Assembly: GCF_026967805.1 (NCBI RefSeq)
Contig: NZ_JAPVBG010000003.1
Location: 558,001 to 622,000 of the forward strand
Reading direction: 5' to 3'
Length of the DNA: 64,000 nucleotides
DNA from: Blastococcus sp. VKM Ac-2987
GTDB taxonomy: Bacteria > Actinomycetota > Actinomycetes > Mycobacteriales > Geodermatophilaceae
Below the pieces are notes generated by a model. The model had not been told where the DNA came from. It ran no database searches and was given only the letters and a program-made list of their open reading frames with translations. Made by a program: the position numbers and the translations under genes. Shown here piece by piece: positions 1-8,471 of the stretch. Every line of letters starts with the position of its first letter. Within the stretch, counting starts at the first letter, position 1.

Positions 1-2
1 CC

Positions 3-353
3 GCCGGTGGGCGACTGGACCTCGTCGTCGACCCGGTGTTCGGGCGGGCGGCCACGGCCGCCGTCCGGGCCCTCTCGGCCGGCGGGCGGCTGGTCAACCT
101 GGGCGGCGCGTCGGGTGACCTCGCCGAGTTCTCCTCCGCGGTGCTGCGCGGGGGATCGGTGTCGGTCCTCGGCTACACCAACAACGCGCTGACCCCGGCC
201 CAGCGGGCCGAGGCGGTCACCGCCGTCGCGCGCGAGGCCGCGGCGGGCCGGCTGGCCGTGGCCCACGAGCGGGTCCCCCTCGCCGACGTCGCCGCCGCCT
301 GGCGCCGGCAGGCGACCGGCGACCCCGGCGTCCGGCTCGTCCTGACGCCCTGA
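3..353 (+). CDS. MDR-family alcohol dehydrogenase/quinone oxidoreductase, C-terminal part
   Basis: The 5' end lies outside the window, so only about 116 C-terminal residues are seen. They read as the end of the nucleotide-binding domain of a medium-chain dehydrogenase/reductase: a hydrophobic strand 'LDLVVDPV', a 'GGRLVNLGGASG' turn and a C-terminal 'VPLADVAAAWRRQATG' stretch like the end of zinc-independent quinone oxidoreductases. Such enzymes reduce quinones or enones with NADPH. Substrate cannot be read from this fragment. It ends 80 bases before the ring-cleavage dioxygenase on the same strand and may share its transcript. Confidence 0.7.
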   Translation, partial: AGGRLDLVVDPVFGRAATAAVRALSAGGRLVNLGGASGDLAEFSSAVLRGGSVSVLGYTNNALTPAQRAEAVTAVAREAAAGRLAVAHERVPLADVAAAWRRQATGDPGVRLVLTP

Positions 354-433
354 ACGAGCACGGCCCCGCGGGAGCCGCGGGGGACGAGGTCGCGCGGCCG
401 GACCCGGCCGCGCCGGACGGCAGGAGGATCGGC

Positions 434-1297
434 GTGCAACTGGTCACCGAGGACAACATCACCGACCTGGCGGTGGAGCGCTGGGCCACTGCCCGCGACC
501 CGCGGCTGGCCGAGGTCATGACGGCGCTCGTGCGTCACCTGCACGACTTCGCCCGCGAGGTGCGGCTGACCGAGGCCGAGTGGATGGCCGCGGTGCAGTG
601 GCTCACCGCCACGGGGAAGATCAGCACCGAGAAGCGCGAGGAGTTCATCCTCGCCTCGGACGTGCTGGGCCTGTCGATGCTCGTGGTCCAGATGAACCAC
701 CGGCTGGACCCGCGGGCGACACCGGCGACCGTGCTGGGCCCCTTCCACATCGAGGGCTCGCCGGAGCTCGGCTACGCCGAGGACATGTCCGAGGGGCTGG
801 CGGGGACGCCGCTGTTCCTGCACGGCCGGGTGAGCGACCTCGACGGAGCCCCGGTGGCCGGCGCGGTGCTCGACGTCTGGCAGTCGGACTCCGAGGGCTT
901 CTACGAGTCGCAGCTCGCCGAGGTGGACGAGGCCCGGCTGCGCGCCAAGTACACGACCGGGCCCGACGGCGGCTACTGCGTCCGCACGATCGCGCCGCTG
1001 GGCTACTCGATCCCGATGGACGGCCCGGTCGGGGACCTCGTGGGCCGCACCGGCATCAGCCACTTCCGGCCGGCGCACATCCACTTCCTGATCAACGTCC
1101 CGGGGTTCGAGCCGCTCATCACCCACCTCTTCCAGGAGGGGGCGGAGTACCTCGACAGCGATGTCGTCTTCGGCACCAAGCAGGAGCTGGTCACCTCGTT
1201 CGACCAGCGGGAGCCGGGGGCGACGCCCGACGGCGGTTCCCTCGACGTGCCCTGGCTGGAGTCCCGTTACGACTTCGTGCTCCAGCGCCAGGGCTGA
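434..1297 (+). CDS. Intradiol ring-cleavage dioxygenase (hydroxyquinol/catechol 1,2-dioxygenase)
   Basis: Non-haem Fe(III) dioxygenase that cleaves the ring of catechol or hydroxyquinol between the two hydroxyls, giving a muconate or maleylacetate. The N-terminal helical dimerisation domain (about residues 1-100) precedes the catalytic beta-sandwich. All four iron ligands are visible: Tyr157 in 'DSEGFYES', Tyr191 in 'PLGYSIP', and His215/His217 in 'FRPAHIHF'. The length of 287 and the N-terminal 'AVERW..' and 'FILASDVLGLSMLV' blocks resemble hydroxyquinol 1,2-dioxygenases more than CatA; this subtype is inference. GTG start, chosen for 'CAGGAGG' seven to thirteen bases upstream. No maleylacetate reductase or muconate-pathway partner is next to it. 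Confidence 0.88.
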   Translation: MQLVTEDNITDLAVERWATARDPRLAEVMTALVRHLHDFAREVRLTEAEWMAAVQWLTATGKISTEKREEFILASDVLGLSMLVVQMNHRLDPRATPATVLGPFHIEGSPELGYAEDMSEGLAGTPLFLHGRVSDLDGAPVAGAVLDVWQSDSEGFYESQLAEVDEARLRAKYTTGPDGGYCVRTIAPLGYSIPMDGPVGDLVGRTGISHFRPAHIHFLINVPGFEPLITHLFQEGAEYLDSDVVFGTKQELVTSFDQREPGATPDGGSLDVPWLESRYDFVLQRQG

Positions 1298-1549
1298 TCC
1301 GGGGCGCAGACTCGGTGCAGTGCCTGCATCGAACCGGTGGGACGCCGCCGGTCCGGTGCTGCGGTGCAGGTCGACGGCGTCCCGCAGCTCGTTGCAGCGG
1401 CTGTAAGAAGTGGACGGTCGGCCGGGACCCTGGTGCGCCGCCGCGCTGGCGGGGCGACCGGGCCCGGCCCGGGCCGCCCTCGGTTTGCCGCGGGGTCGGC
1501 CCGGCGGGAGGCTGCGGGGGCCGGCAGGCACCACCCCGAGGAGGCGACC

Positions 1550-2413
1550 ATGGCGGCTCGTGAACCGCAGGAGATGGCCCAGGTAGCGGCCGCGACCGGT
1601 GCCAAGAAGGTGCACCGCACGTGGGACCGTGTCCTGGTCAGCGCCTTCCTCGCCGGCGCGTACATCGCCTTCGGCGGGCTGGTGGCGATCACCGTGTCCT
1701 CCGGCCTGGACCCGGCGACCTGGGGCACGCTGCCCACGCTGTTCATGGGCGCCGCGTTCACCCTGGGCCTGGTCCTCGTGCTCATCGCCGGCTCCGACCT
1801 GGCCACCGGCAACATGATGCTGGTCCCGTTCGGCGCCATGAACGGCAAGCTCAGCATCGGCGACGTCGTCCGGAACCTGACGCTCGTGCTCCTGGGCAAC
1901 CTGCTCGGCGCGCTGCTCGTGGCCTACTTCCTCGCGGTGCAGACCGGGGTGATCGGCGACGCCGACGCGACCGGCACCGCCGCCCTGACCCACGAGCGGC
2001 TGGCCGGCATCGCCGAGGGCAAGGCGCTGGGGGAGACGCCGTGGCAGACCTTCCTGCGCGCGGTGGGCTGCAACTGGCTGGTCTGCCTGGCCGTGTGGAT
2101 GTCGCTCGCGGCGACCACGGTCTCGGGCAAGATCCTGGCGATCTTCTTCCCGATCATGGCGTTCGTCGCGATGGGGTTCGACCACGTCGTGGCCAACATG
2201 TTCTTCCTCCCCGCGGCGATCTTCGCCGGGGTCGCGGACATCGGCTGGGAGGACGTGCTGCTCAACTGGCTGCTCGCCGGGGTCGGCAACCTGGTCGGCG
2301 CCGTGGTGTTCGTGGCGACGTCGTACTGGTACCTGTTCCTGCGCGAGACGCCGGACACCTCGTCGGGCACCTCGCCGGCGGCCGACGCCGCCGAGCCGGC
2401 CGAGCGGGGCTGA
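1550..2413 (+). CDS. Formate/nitrite transporter (FNT) family channel
   Basis: 287-residue inner-membrane protein with six predicted helices and the FNT signatures 'GCNWLVCLAVW' and 'MGFDHVVANMFFLP', the latter holding the central pore histidine. FNT pentamers pass formate, nitrite or hydrosulfide. The N-terminal cytoplasmic tail of about 25 residues and hydrophilic C-terminus are usual. ATG start chosen because 'GAGGAGG' ends five bases before it, although the frame is open further upstream. Neighbouring genes do not show which anion is carried; no formate dehydrogenase or nitrite reductase is adjacent. Confidence 0.92.
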   Translation: MAAREPQEMAQVAAATGAKKVHRTWDRVLVSAFLAGAYIAFGGLVAITVSSGLDPATWGTLPTLFMGAAFTLGLVLVLIAGSDLATGNMMLVPFGAMNGKLSIGDVVRNLTLVLLGNLLGALLVAYFLAVQTGVIGDADATGTAALTHERLAGIAEGKALGETPWQTFLRAVGCNWLVCLAVWMSLAATTVSGKILAIFFPIMAFVAMGFDHVVANMFFLPAAIFAGVADIGWEDVLLNWLLAGVGNLVGAVVFVATSYWYLFLRETPDTSSGTSPAADAAEPAERG

Positions 2414-2589
2414 CGCCGGCACTCCCCGCCGGTGCGGCGCACCCGGTCGGCGGCGCGGCCACGGGCGGTGCCGTCACGTGATCGTCATGGTCGATCGCGT
2501 GCCGGGCCGGGAGGCCCGGGTAGGGCGACCGGTGGCGAGAGCCCCCGGGCGCGACCGCGCACCGGGCCGACTCCCCGAAGGAGACCGAC

Positions 2590-2997
2590 ATGACCGTCGC
2601 CGCCCAGATGCTCGACACCTACCCGAAGGACCTCGGCGGGGTGGACAAGCAGAAGCTGCTCGAGTGCATCGAGGCCTGCTTCGAGTGCGCGCAGGCCTGC
2701 ACCGCCTGCGCCGACGCCTGCCTCGGCGAGGACATGGTCGCCGAGCTGACGAAGTGCATCCGCACCAACGCCGACTGCGCCGACATCTGCGACATGACCG
2801 GCCGGGTGCTCTCGCGGCACACCGGCTACGACGCCAACCTCACCCGCGCGGTCCTCGAGGCCTGCGCCACCGCGTGCAGGTCCTGCGGTGACGAGTGCGG
2901 CAGCCACGCCGACATGCACGAGCACTGCCGGGTGTGCGCCGAGGCCTGCCGCCGCTGCGAGACGGCGTGCCGGGAGCTCATCGCCAGCCTGGGCTGA
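2590..2997 (+). CDS. Four-helix-bundle copper-storage protein (Csp/DUF326-type)
   Basis: Cytosolic protein of 135 residues with 18 cysteines (26, 30, 33, 37, 40, 44, 56, 63, 67, 92, 96, 99, 103, 113, 116, 120, 123, 127). They mostly fall in CxxxC or CxxC spacing along predicted helices. This is the signature of Csp3-like proteins, whose tetrameric four-helix bundles fill their core with Cu(I) thiolates. No signal peptide, so the cytosolic Csp3 type rather than secreted Csp1. 'GAAGGAGA' lies just before the ATG. No copper ATPase or copper regulator is next to it. Confidence 0.9.
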   Translation: MTVAAQMLDTYPKDLGGVDKQKLLECIEACFECAQACTACADACLGEDMVAELTKCIRTNADCADICDMTGRVLSRHTGYDANLTRAVLEACATACRSCGDECGSHADMHEHCRVCAEACRRCETACRELIASLG

Positions 2998-3037
2998 GCG
3001 CCGTGCGGAACGTCGCGGGCACGTCCGGCGGCCACCG

Positions 3038-4324
3038 ATGACCGTCGACGTGCTGCTGACGGCGGCGGGCGCCCTGGCGCTCGTCGCCGCGGCGTGGTCG
3101 GAGCGGATCCGCCGGCTGCCGGTGAGCGAGCCGCTCCTGGCGCTGGGCATCGGCGTCGTGCTCGGCCCGGCCGTGCTCGGCGTCCTGCCGCTGCCCGACC
3201 TGCTCGCCGAGCACGCCTGGCTGCACACCGCGGCCCGGCTGCTGCTGGCGGTCTCGGTCATGTCGGTGGCGCTGCGCTACCCGTTCCACGTCGCGCGCGC
3301 CCGCTGGCGGCCGGTGCTGCTGCTGCTGGCCGTGGTGATGCCGGCCATGGCAGTGGTCACCGCCGGGCTGGCCGCGCTGACGCTCGGCGTCGGGCTCGGG
3401 GTGGCGGCGCTGATCGGGGCCGCGCTGACGCCGACCGACCCGGTGCTGGCCTCGACCGTCACCACCGGCAAGCCCGCCGAGGAGGACCTGCCCGGTCGGG
3501 ACCGCCAGGTGCTCTCCCTGGAGTCCGGCATCAACGACGGCCTGGCGCTCCCGCTGGTCCTCGTCGCCCTGGCGCTGGCCGGCCCGCTGACCGCGGGCGA
3601 GGCGCTGGTGGAGTCGGTCTGGGACGTCGCCGGTGCGGTGCTGCTCGGCCTGCTGCTCGGCTGGCTGGGCGGTCAGGCGCTGAGGGCCGGCGCCGACCAC
3701 GGGGCCACCGACCCCGGGCCCGAGCTGGTCTTCACCATCGTGCTGGCGTTCGCCACCCTGGGCGCCGGCGGGCTGATCCGGGTCGACGGGGTCCTGGCCG
3801 TGTTCGTCTGCGGGCTCGCCTTCAACGCGGTGAGCACCGGACGGGAGCGCGCGGCGGACGTCCGGATCGACGAGGCGGTGAACCGGTTCGTCGTCCTGCC
3901 GCTGTTCCTGGCGTTCGGCGCGATACTGCCGTGGGCCGAGTGGCGCGCGCTGGGCTGGAGCGGGCTGCTGTTCGCCGTCCTGGTGCTGCTGCTGCGCCGG
4001 CCGCCGGTCGTCTACCTGCTCCGCCGCCCGCTGCACCTGGCCCGCCCGGACGCCGTCTACCTCGGCTGGTTCGGCCCGATCGGGGTCTCGGCGCTGTTCT
4101 ACCTGACGCTGGAGTCCGAGCGGCTGCAGCTGGACCCGGTCGTCCTGGTGGCCGGCACGCTGGTGGTCGCGGTCAGCACCGTGGTGCACGGCCTGACGGC
4201 GACGCCGGGGCGGGTGGTCTACCGGAAGGTCGCCGGTCCGGCGGGTCGCGAGGAGGGCGACGACGACCCGGCCGGGGATCACGATCGCGACCGATCCGCT
4301 TTCCCACCGGGATCGCAGGGGTAG
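3038..4324 (+). CDS. CPA1-family sodium/proton antiporter
   Basis: Integral membrane protein of 428 residues with about twelve hydrophobic segments. The ion-binding motifs are present: 'GAALTPTDPVLA', with the essential Asp, and 'LESGINDGLALP' (the ND type typical of electroneutral CPA1 exchangers). A late 'GWFGPIGVSALFYL' helix is also family-typical. It would exchange cytoplasmic Na+ or K+ for H+. The C-terminal 30 residues are acidic and hydrophilic. The ATG is the first start after the preceding gene; no strong ribosome binding site is visible. The DUF421 gene follows after nine bases. Confidence 0.9.
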   Translation: MTVDVLLTAAGALALVAAAWSERIRRLPVSEPLLALGIGVVLGPAVLGVLPLPDLLAEHAWLHTAARLLLAVSVMSVALRYPFHVARARWRPVLLLLAVVMPAMAVVTAGLAALTLGVGLGVAALIGAALTPTDPVLASTVTTGKPAEEDLPGRDRQVLSLESGINDGLALPLVLVALALAGPLTAGEALVESVWDVAGAVLLGLLLGWLGGQALRAGADHGATDPGPELVFTIVLAFATLGAGGLIRVDGVLAVFVCGLAFNAVSTGRERAADVRIDEAVNRFVVLPLFLAFGAILPWAEWRALGWSGLLFAVLVLLLRRPPVVYLLRRPLHLARPDAVYLGWFGPIGVSALFYLTLESERLQLDPVVLVAGTLVVAVSTVVHGLTATPGRVVYRKVAGPAGREEGDDDPAGDHDRDRSAFPPGSQG

Positions 4325-4333
4325 GGGGCCGGC

Positions 4334-4870
4334 ATGTGGTTCGACTCGTGGTCCGATGTCATCCGGGTGCTGCTGGTGGGGACGGCCGCCTACGTCACCG
4401 TGGTCGTCGTGCTGCGGTTGTCCGGCAAGCGGACGCTGACCAAGCTCAACGCGTTCGACCTGGTGGTCACCGTGGCGCTGGGTTCGACGCTGGCGACCAT
4501 CCTGCTGAGCACCGACGTCGCCTGGACCGAGGGCGCCGTCGCGCTCGGCCTGCTGGCCCTGCTGCAGGCGGTGGTCGCGTGGGCCACCGTCCGCTGGCCG
4601 GGCCTGCGGATGGTCGTCACCTCACGGCCCACGCTGGTCCTGCGCAACGGTGAGCCGGTGCACGACCGGATGCGCGAGGTGCGGGTCGGCATCGACGAGA
4701 TCCGCCAGGCGATCCGCTCCTCGGGCTCCGGTGATCTGGCCGACGTCGCCGCGGTCGTGCTGGAGAGCGACGGCTCGCTGAGCGTCATCCCGGCGAAGAA
4801 GTACGGCGCCGGCTCCGCGCTGGCGGGCGTCGCCGGGACCGACGACATCGCCCGCCGCGCCCAGGCCTGA
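4334..4870 (+). CDS. DUF421 (YetF-like) membrane protein
   Basis: 178 residues: three N-terminal transmembrane helices (to about residue 85) with 'RLSGKRTLTKLNAFDLVVTVALGS', characteristic of DUF421/YetF, then a soluble C-terminal alpha/beta domain beginning 'PTLVLRNGEPV' and ending 'LSVIPAKK'. Family members are widespread and their role is not established. 'TAGGGG' six bases before the ATG could act as a -10 box for a leaderless message, although it overlaps the stop codon of the antiporter. A strong hairpin follows the stop. Confidence 0.88.
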   Translation: MWFDSWSDVIRVLLVGTAAYVTVVVVLRLSGKRTLTKLNAFDLVVTVALGSTLATILLSTDVAWTEGAVALGLLALLQAVVAWATVRWPGLRMVVTSRPTLVLRNGEPVHDRMREVRVGIDEIRQAIRSSGSGDLADVAAVVLESDGSLSVIPAKKYGAGSALAGVAGTDDIARRAQA

Positions 4871-4875
4871 CCGAC

Positions 4876-4907
4876 CCCGCGGCGGTACGTGCGCATACCG
4901 CCGCGGG
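4876..4907. terminator. Bidirectional hairpin terminator
   Basis: Perfect 12-bp inverted repeat, CCCGCGGCGGTA / TACCGCCGCGGG, around an 8-nt loop. It lies between the convergent DUF421 and DUF2254 genes, where a shared terminator is expected. There is no U-tract, which is usual in high-GC actinobacteria. Confidence 0.75.
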
Positions 4908-4929
4908 ACGGGTCCCGACGTGCCGTGCC

Positions 4930-6306
4930 TCAGCTCGTCGGGGCGTGGGGGGTGGCGGGCCGGCGGCCCGGCTCCGGCACGACCGACCACCGGCCGGCGA
5001 GCGCGTCGTCGACGGCGGCCCGCCACAGGGTGGCCTCCCGCTCGTCGACCGACGTCGTCTCCGCGGCCAGCCGGGCGGCGCGCTCCACGAGGGCGGTGAG
5101 CTCCCGGTCCAGCCCGTGGCCGCGGACCCGCCAGGCCAGCTCGCGCAGCAGCCCCGCGATCCGCCGCAGCACGGCCGGCTGCCCGGAGGAGTACTCGATC
5201 GTCTCCTCCAGCCCCAGCCGCAGGAGCTCCTCGGCGGTCCAGCGGTGCACCACCAGGCGCAGCGTGCCGTCGGTGTCCCGGCAAGCCAGGGACGGCGAGT
5301 GGCGGGGCAGCAGGTCGCCCAGCAGCGCGGAGAGGTGCGAGAGCGCGTGCACGGCCGTCGTCGGGTCGTTGATCCCGGGGGAGAGGGCTCGACCGGCGAT
5401 GTCGACGATCTTGCGCACGCTGTAGGCCGCGTCCTCCTCCGGGGTGCGCTCGTAGGACAGGGTGACCGCCTGGGTGACGGCGTCGGCCAGCTCGTCCGGA
5501 TCCCGCACCGGGCCCCCGTCGCGGGGCCACACGTGGGCCAGCGGCGTGCCCCTCACCACCGAGTCGCCCATCCGCGGCCGCAGCACGAGCACCAGGTCCC
5601 GCTCGCGCGCGACGGCGACCAGCCGCTCCTCGTCGACCGCCACGACGAAGCCGCTCGCCTGCGCCTCGACGGGCGTCCCCGGTCGGCCGGGCAGCTCCGG
5701 CGGGGCGTCGTCCGGGTTCTGGTCGGTGCGCTCGATCGTGGCCACGGCCTCGTCGTGGACGTTGCGCAGCATCGTCTCCACCCGCAGCATCCGGGCGAGG
5801 TGGCCGAGGAAGAACACCAGCGCCGCGACGCTGCCCAGTGCGAACAGGAACGCCAGCGTGATCGACAACCGCGGCACGAACGCCCGGCCGTCCAGCGTCG
5901 CCTCCGCGGTCCGCACCGTCCGGAGCACGGTCAGCGCGTAGACGAACGTCCCGGTCAGCTGGGCGAGGGTGCCCTGCACCACCGGGTCGGTGACGAACGT
6001 CTGCAGCAGCCGGGGGGAGTACTGGCTGCTGCCCAGCTGGAGGGCCACCACGGTCAGCGAGAAGGTCACGCCCGTGACGGAGATCAGCGAGCCCGCGATC
6101 GCGGCCAGCAGGTCGCGCGCCGCGCCCGGGTCACCGCCGAACACGAACCCCAGCGGGGAGCCTTCGTCGGCGGTGCTCAGCGCCTCGTCCAGCACCGGCA
6201 GCAGGAGGCCGGCGGTCACGGCCAGGGTGACGGCGAGCAGCGGGATCGGCCAGAGCGCGCCGCGGGCCAACCGCCACACCCGGCCGATCGGATTGATCCG
6301 CGTCAC
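4930..6306 (-). CDS. DUF2254 membrane protein
   Basis: 458 residues with four predicted membrane helices in the N-terminal 200 residues and a long soluble C-terminal domain. The family signature 'SVTGVTFSLTVVALQLGSSQYSPR' region (quoted in part) and a C-terminal 'ALSPGINDPTTAVHAL' block identify DUF2254, a family without a settled function. The GTG start was chosen because the protein then begins directly with 'TRINPIGRVW' ahead of the first helix. The reading frame continues 45 codons upstream, so the N-terminus is uncertain. It converges on the DUF421 gene. Confidence 0.85.
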   Translation of the reverse strand: MTRINPIGRVWRLARGALWPIPLLAVTLAVTAGLLLPVLDEALSTADEGSPLGFVFGGDPGAARDLLAAIAGSLISVTGVTFSLTVVALQLGSSQYSPRLLQTFVTDPVVQGTLAQLTGTFVYALTVLRTVRTAEATLDGRAFVPRLSITLAFLFALGSVAALVFFLGHLARMLRVETMLRNVHDEAVATIERTDQNPDDAPPELPGRPGTPVEAQASGFVVAVDEERLVAVARERDLVLVLRPRMGDSVVRGTPLAHVWPRDGGPVRDPDELADAVTQAVTLSYERTPEEDAAYSVRKIVDIAGRALSPGINDPTTAVHALSHLSALLGDLLPRHSPSLACRDTDGTLRLVVHRWTAEELLRLGLEETIEYSSGQPAVLRRIAGLLRELAWRVRGHGLDRELTALVERAARLAAETTSVDEREATLWRAAVDDALAGRWSVVPEPGRRPATPHAPTS

Positions 6307-6456
6307 CGGGTCACCGCCGCCGGGGTCTGCTGCACGACGTGCATGATGATCGGCTCCTTCCAGCCGTGCGGGACCGGGGTGATCCCGGCCGGACCCCGTT
6401 GCCCACGAGGGGCCCGGCGGGCCGGGAGCCGCGCCCGGCACCGCGGAACCGGTCGG

Positions 6457-7044
6457 TCAATCCGCCTCCTCGGCGGGGGGCTGCGGGCTGGACGGTCCGT
6501 CCCCGGCCGGCGCCACGGAGCGGAAGTGGTCTCGGTCGACCGGCTGGTCGGTGAGCCCGCTGTCGGTCGGCACCTCCACGGGCACCCCCTCGACGAGGAA
6601 CCGCACCTGCGTGGTGCCGGGCAGGTCGGTCAGGGTCCAGACGACCTGGGCGACGGCGAGCAGCTGGTTGCCGCCGGTGATGCCGGTGAACTCCCGGGTG
6701 ACCGACACGGAGGTGATCCCTCCGGGCACGCCCTCGTCCGCCAGGAGCGACTGCGGCGCGAGGGCGGTGCGCAGACCGCCGATGACCTCCACCCGCGTCG
6801 GTCCCTGGGACAGCAGCTCGAGCGCGGACGGCGCGTCGGCGATCTGCGTGGCGCGCTCCGCTGCGGCCAGGGTGGTGCCCTGGACGAAGTAGACGGTCAG
6901 CGCCGGGCCGTTCGCCTCGGTCCGTTCCCCGGCCGCGCTGACCTCCGGCACCGGGATGGTGAGCACCTCAGGACTCCCCTGCGGCTCCACGCCGCAGCCG
7001 GCGAGGAGGAGGAGCGCGCACAGCAGCGCGGGAACGGCCCTCAC
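6457..7044 (-). CDS. GerMN-domain lipoprotein, LpqB-like partner of the two-component system
   Basis: 195 residues with a lipoprotein signal peptide: hydrophobic 'ALLCALLLLAGC' places the lipidated cysteine at residue 17. The mature part is a single GerMN-type domain ('LTVYFVQG' start, 'ALELLSQGPT', 'VVWTLTDLPGTTQVRFLVEG'), as found in GerM and in LpqB. The GTG start overlaps the kinase stop by four bases, so it is translationally coupled as the third gene of the operon. The arrangement regulator-kinase-GerMN lipoprotein copies mtrA-mtrB-lpqB, but LpqB is about three times longer. It probably tunes the extracytoplasmic kinase domain (inference). Confidence 0.85.
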   Translation of the reverse strand: MRAVPALLCALLLLAGCGVEPQGSPEVLTIPVPEVSAAGERTEANGPALTVYFVQGTTLAAAERATQIADAPSALELLSQGPTRVEVIGGLRTALAPQSLLADEGVPGGITSVSVTREFTGITGGNQLLAVAQVVWTLTDLPGTTQVRFLVEGVPVEVPTDSGLTDQPVDRDHFRSVAPAGDGPSSPQPPAEEAD

Positions 7045-8471
7045 GGCTGCGTCTCCACCGGCAGCTCGACGACGAAGCGGGCGCCCCCCGCCGGGCTGCG
7101 CTGCACCCGGACCCGCCCGTCCATGGCGTGGACGTGCCTCGTGACCAGTGCCAGCCCCAGCCCGGAGCCGTCGGTGTGCGTGCGGATGCTGCCCGACCCG
7201 CGCGCGAAGCGCTCGAAGATCCGCTCCTGCTCGTCCGCGGGGACGCCCGGCCCGGCGTCGTCGACCAGGACGACGGCGGTCTCGCCGTGCCGGGCCACGG
7301 TGACGGCGGTGACCCCGCCCCCGTGCTTGTCGGCGTTGTCCAGCAGATTGCTCAGCACCCGCTCGAGGCGCCGCTTGTCGGCGCAGACCAGGACGTCGGC
7401 GGCGTCGTCCTCGACGGTGAGCAGCTGCGCCGCGCTGCCGTCCAGCCGGTGGCGGGTGACCACGGCACCGGTCAGCGACGCCAGGCGGACCGGTTCGGCG
7501 ACCAGGTCGGCGCTGCCTGCGTCGGCCCGGGAGATCTCCAGCAGGTCGGCGACCAGGCGTTCGAAGCGGACCACCTCCGAGCGCAGGAGGGCCAGCGCCT
7601 CGGTCTGGTCGTGGTCGGCGGGGTCGGCGGTCGCGTCGACCAGGTCCAGCGCGCCGAGCATCGTGGTGAGCGGGCTGCGCAGCTCGTGGCTGACGTCGGC
7701 GGCGAAGCGGGCGTCGCTCCGGACCCGGGCCTCGAGGGCGTCGGCGGTCTGGTTGAACGAGGTCGCGATGGGGACCAGCGAGGGGTCGCCCCGCGGGTCG
7801 ATGCGGGTGTCGAGCGCCCCGCCGGCGACGGCGGCGGCGGCGCTGGAGATGCGGTCCAGCGGGCGCAGCGTCGGGCCGGTCACGTACCAGCCCACCAGCA
7901 GCGACAGCGGCACCGTGCCCAGGACCGCCGCGGCGAGCACCGCCGCCAGCACCCGGTAGGTCCGGTCCAGCTCGTCGAGGGGGAAGACCTCCACGTAGGC
8001 CTGCCGCAACTCGGCCAGCGGGATGCCGACGGCCATCATCGTCTGCCCCTGCACCTCGATCCGCTGCCGGGCCGGCGTGCCGGCGATCACCGTCTCCCGG
8101 AGCGACTCGGGGAGGGCGTCCCGCCCGAGCAGCAGGGAGGTGGTGGTCCACGCGCCGTCGTCGACGAGCAGCGACGTCGAGCCGGTCTCCCGGGGCAGCT
8201 GGGAGAGCACCTGGGGGACGCCGAGGCCCTCGCTGGCCAGGGCGCGCTGCACCTGCGCGGCGTTGTCGGAGGCCTGGACCAGGGTGACCCGCTCCCGCTG
8301 GACGAGCAGGTACTGCGACACCCCCACCCAGACGGCCAGCGCCAGCACGCCGGAGAGCAGGAAGGTGACCGCGGCGAAGGCCACGGTCGCGCGCCCCCGC
8401 AGGGTCCTCGGCCGGAGGGACCAGGCCGGCCGGGGCGGCGGGCCGTCGCCGTGGTCGTACCGGCTGCTCAC
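7041..8471 (-). CDS. Two-component sensor histidine kinase
   Basis: 476 residues. Transmembrane helices at about 28-52 and 172-196 flank an extracytoplasmic sensor of roughly 120 residues. A HAMP linker follows, then the H-box 'DVSHELRSPLTT' with phospho-accepting His262. The ATP-binding domain has N-box 'NLLDNADKHGGG', 'DDAGPGVP' and 'GSGLGLALV'. The GTG start overlaps the stop of the response regulator gene by four bases. It autophosphorylates on His262 and passes the phosphate to that regulator. The stimulus is unknown; the lipoprotein encoded next is a likely membrane-side partner. Confidence 0.93.
   Translation of the reverse strand: MSSRYDHGDGPPPRPAWSLRPRTLRGRATVAFAAVTFLLSGVLALAVWVGVSQYLLVQRERVTLVQASDNAAQVQRALASEGLGVPQVLSQLPRETGSTSLLVDDGAWTTTSLLLGRDALPESLRETVIAGTPARQRIEVQGQTMMAVGIPLAELRQAYVEVFPLDELDRTYRVLAAVLAAAVLGTVPLSLLVGWYVTGPTLRPLDRISSAAAAVAGGALDTRIDPRGDPSLVPIATSFNQTADALEARVRSDARFAADVSHELRSPLTTMLGALDLVDATADPADHDQTEALALLRSEVVRFERLVADLLEISRADAGSADLVAEPVRLASLTGAVVTRHRLDGSAAQLLTVEDDAADVLVCADKRRLERVLSNLLDNADKHGGGVTAVTVARHGETAVVLVDDAGPGVPADEQERIFERFARGSGSIRTHTDGSGLGLALVTRHVHAMDGRVRVQRSPAGGARFVVELPVETQP

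Noticed and set aside
173-2422. Long open frame on the minus strand across the dioxygenase and FNT genes
   Set aside because: It is antisense to two well-supported genes and its product is Arg/Gly/His-rich without a domain; open antisense frames are expected at this GC content.
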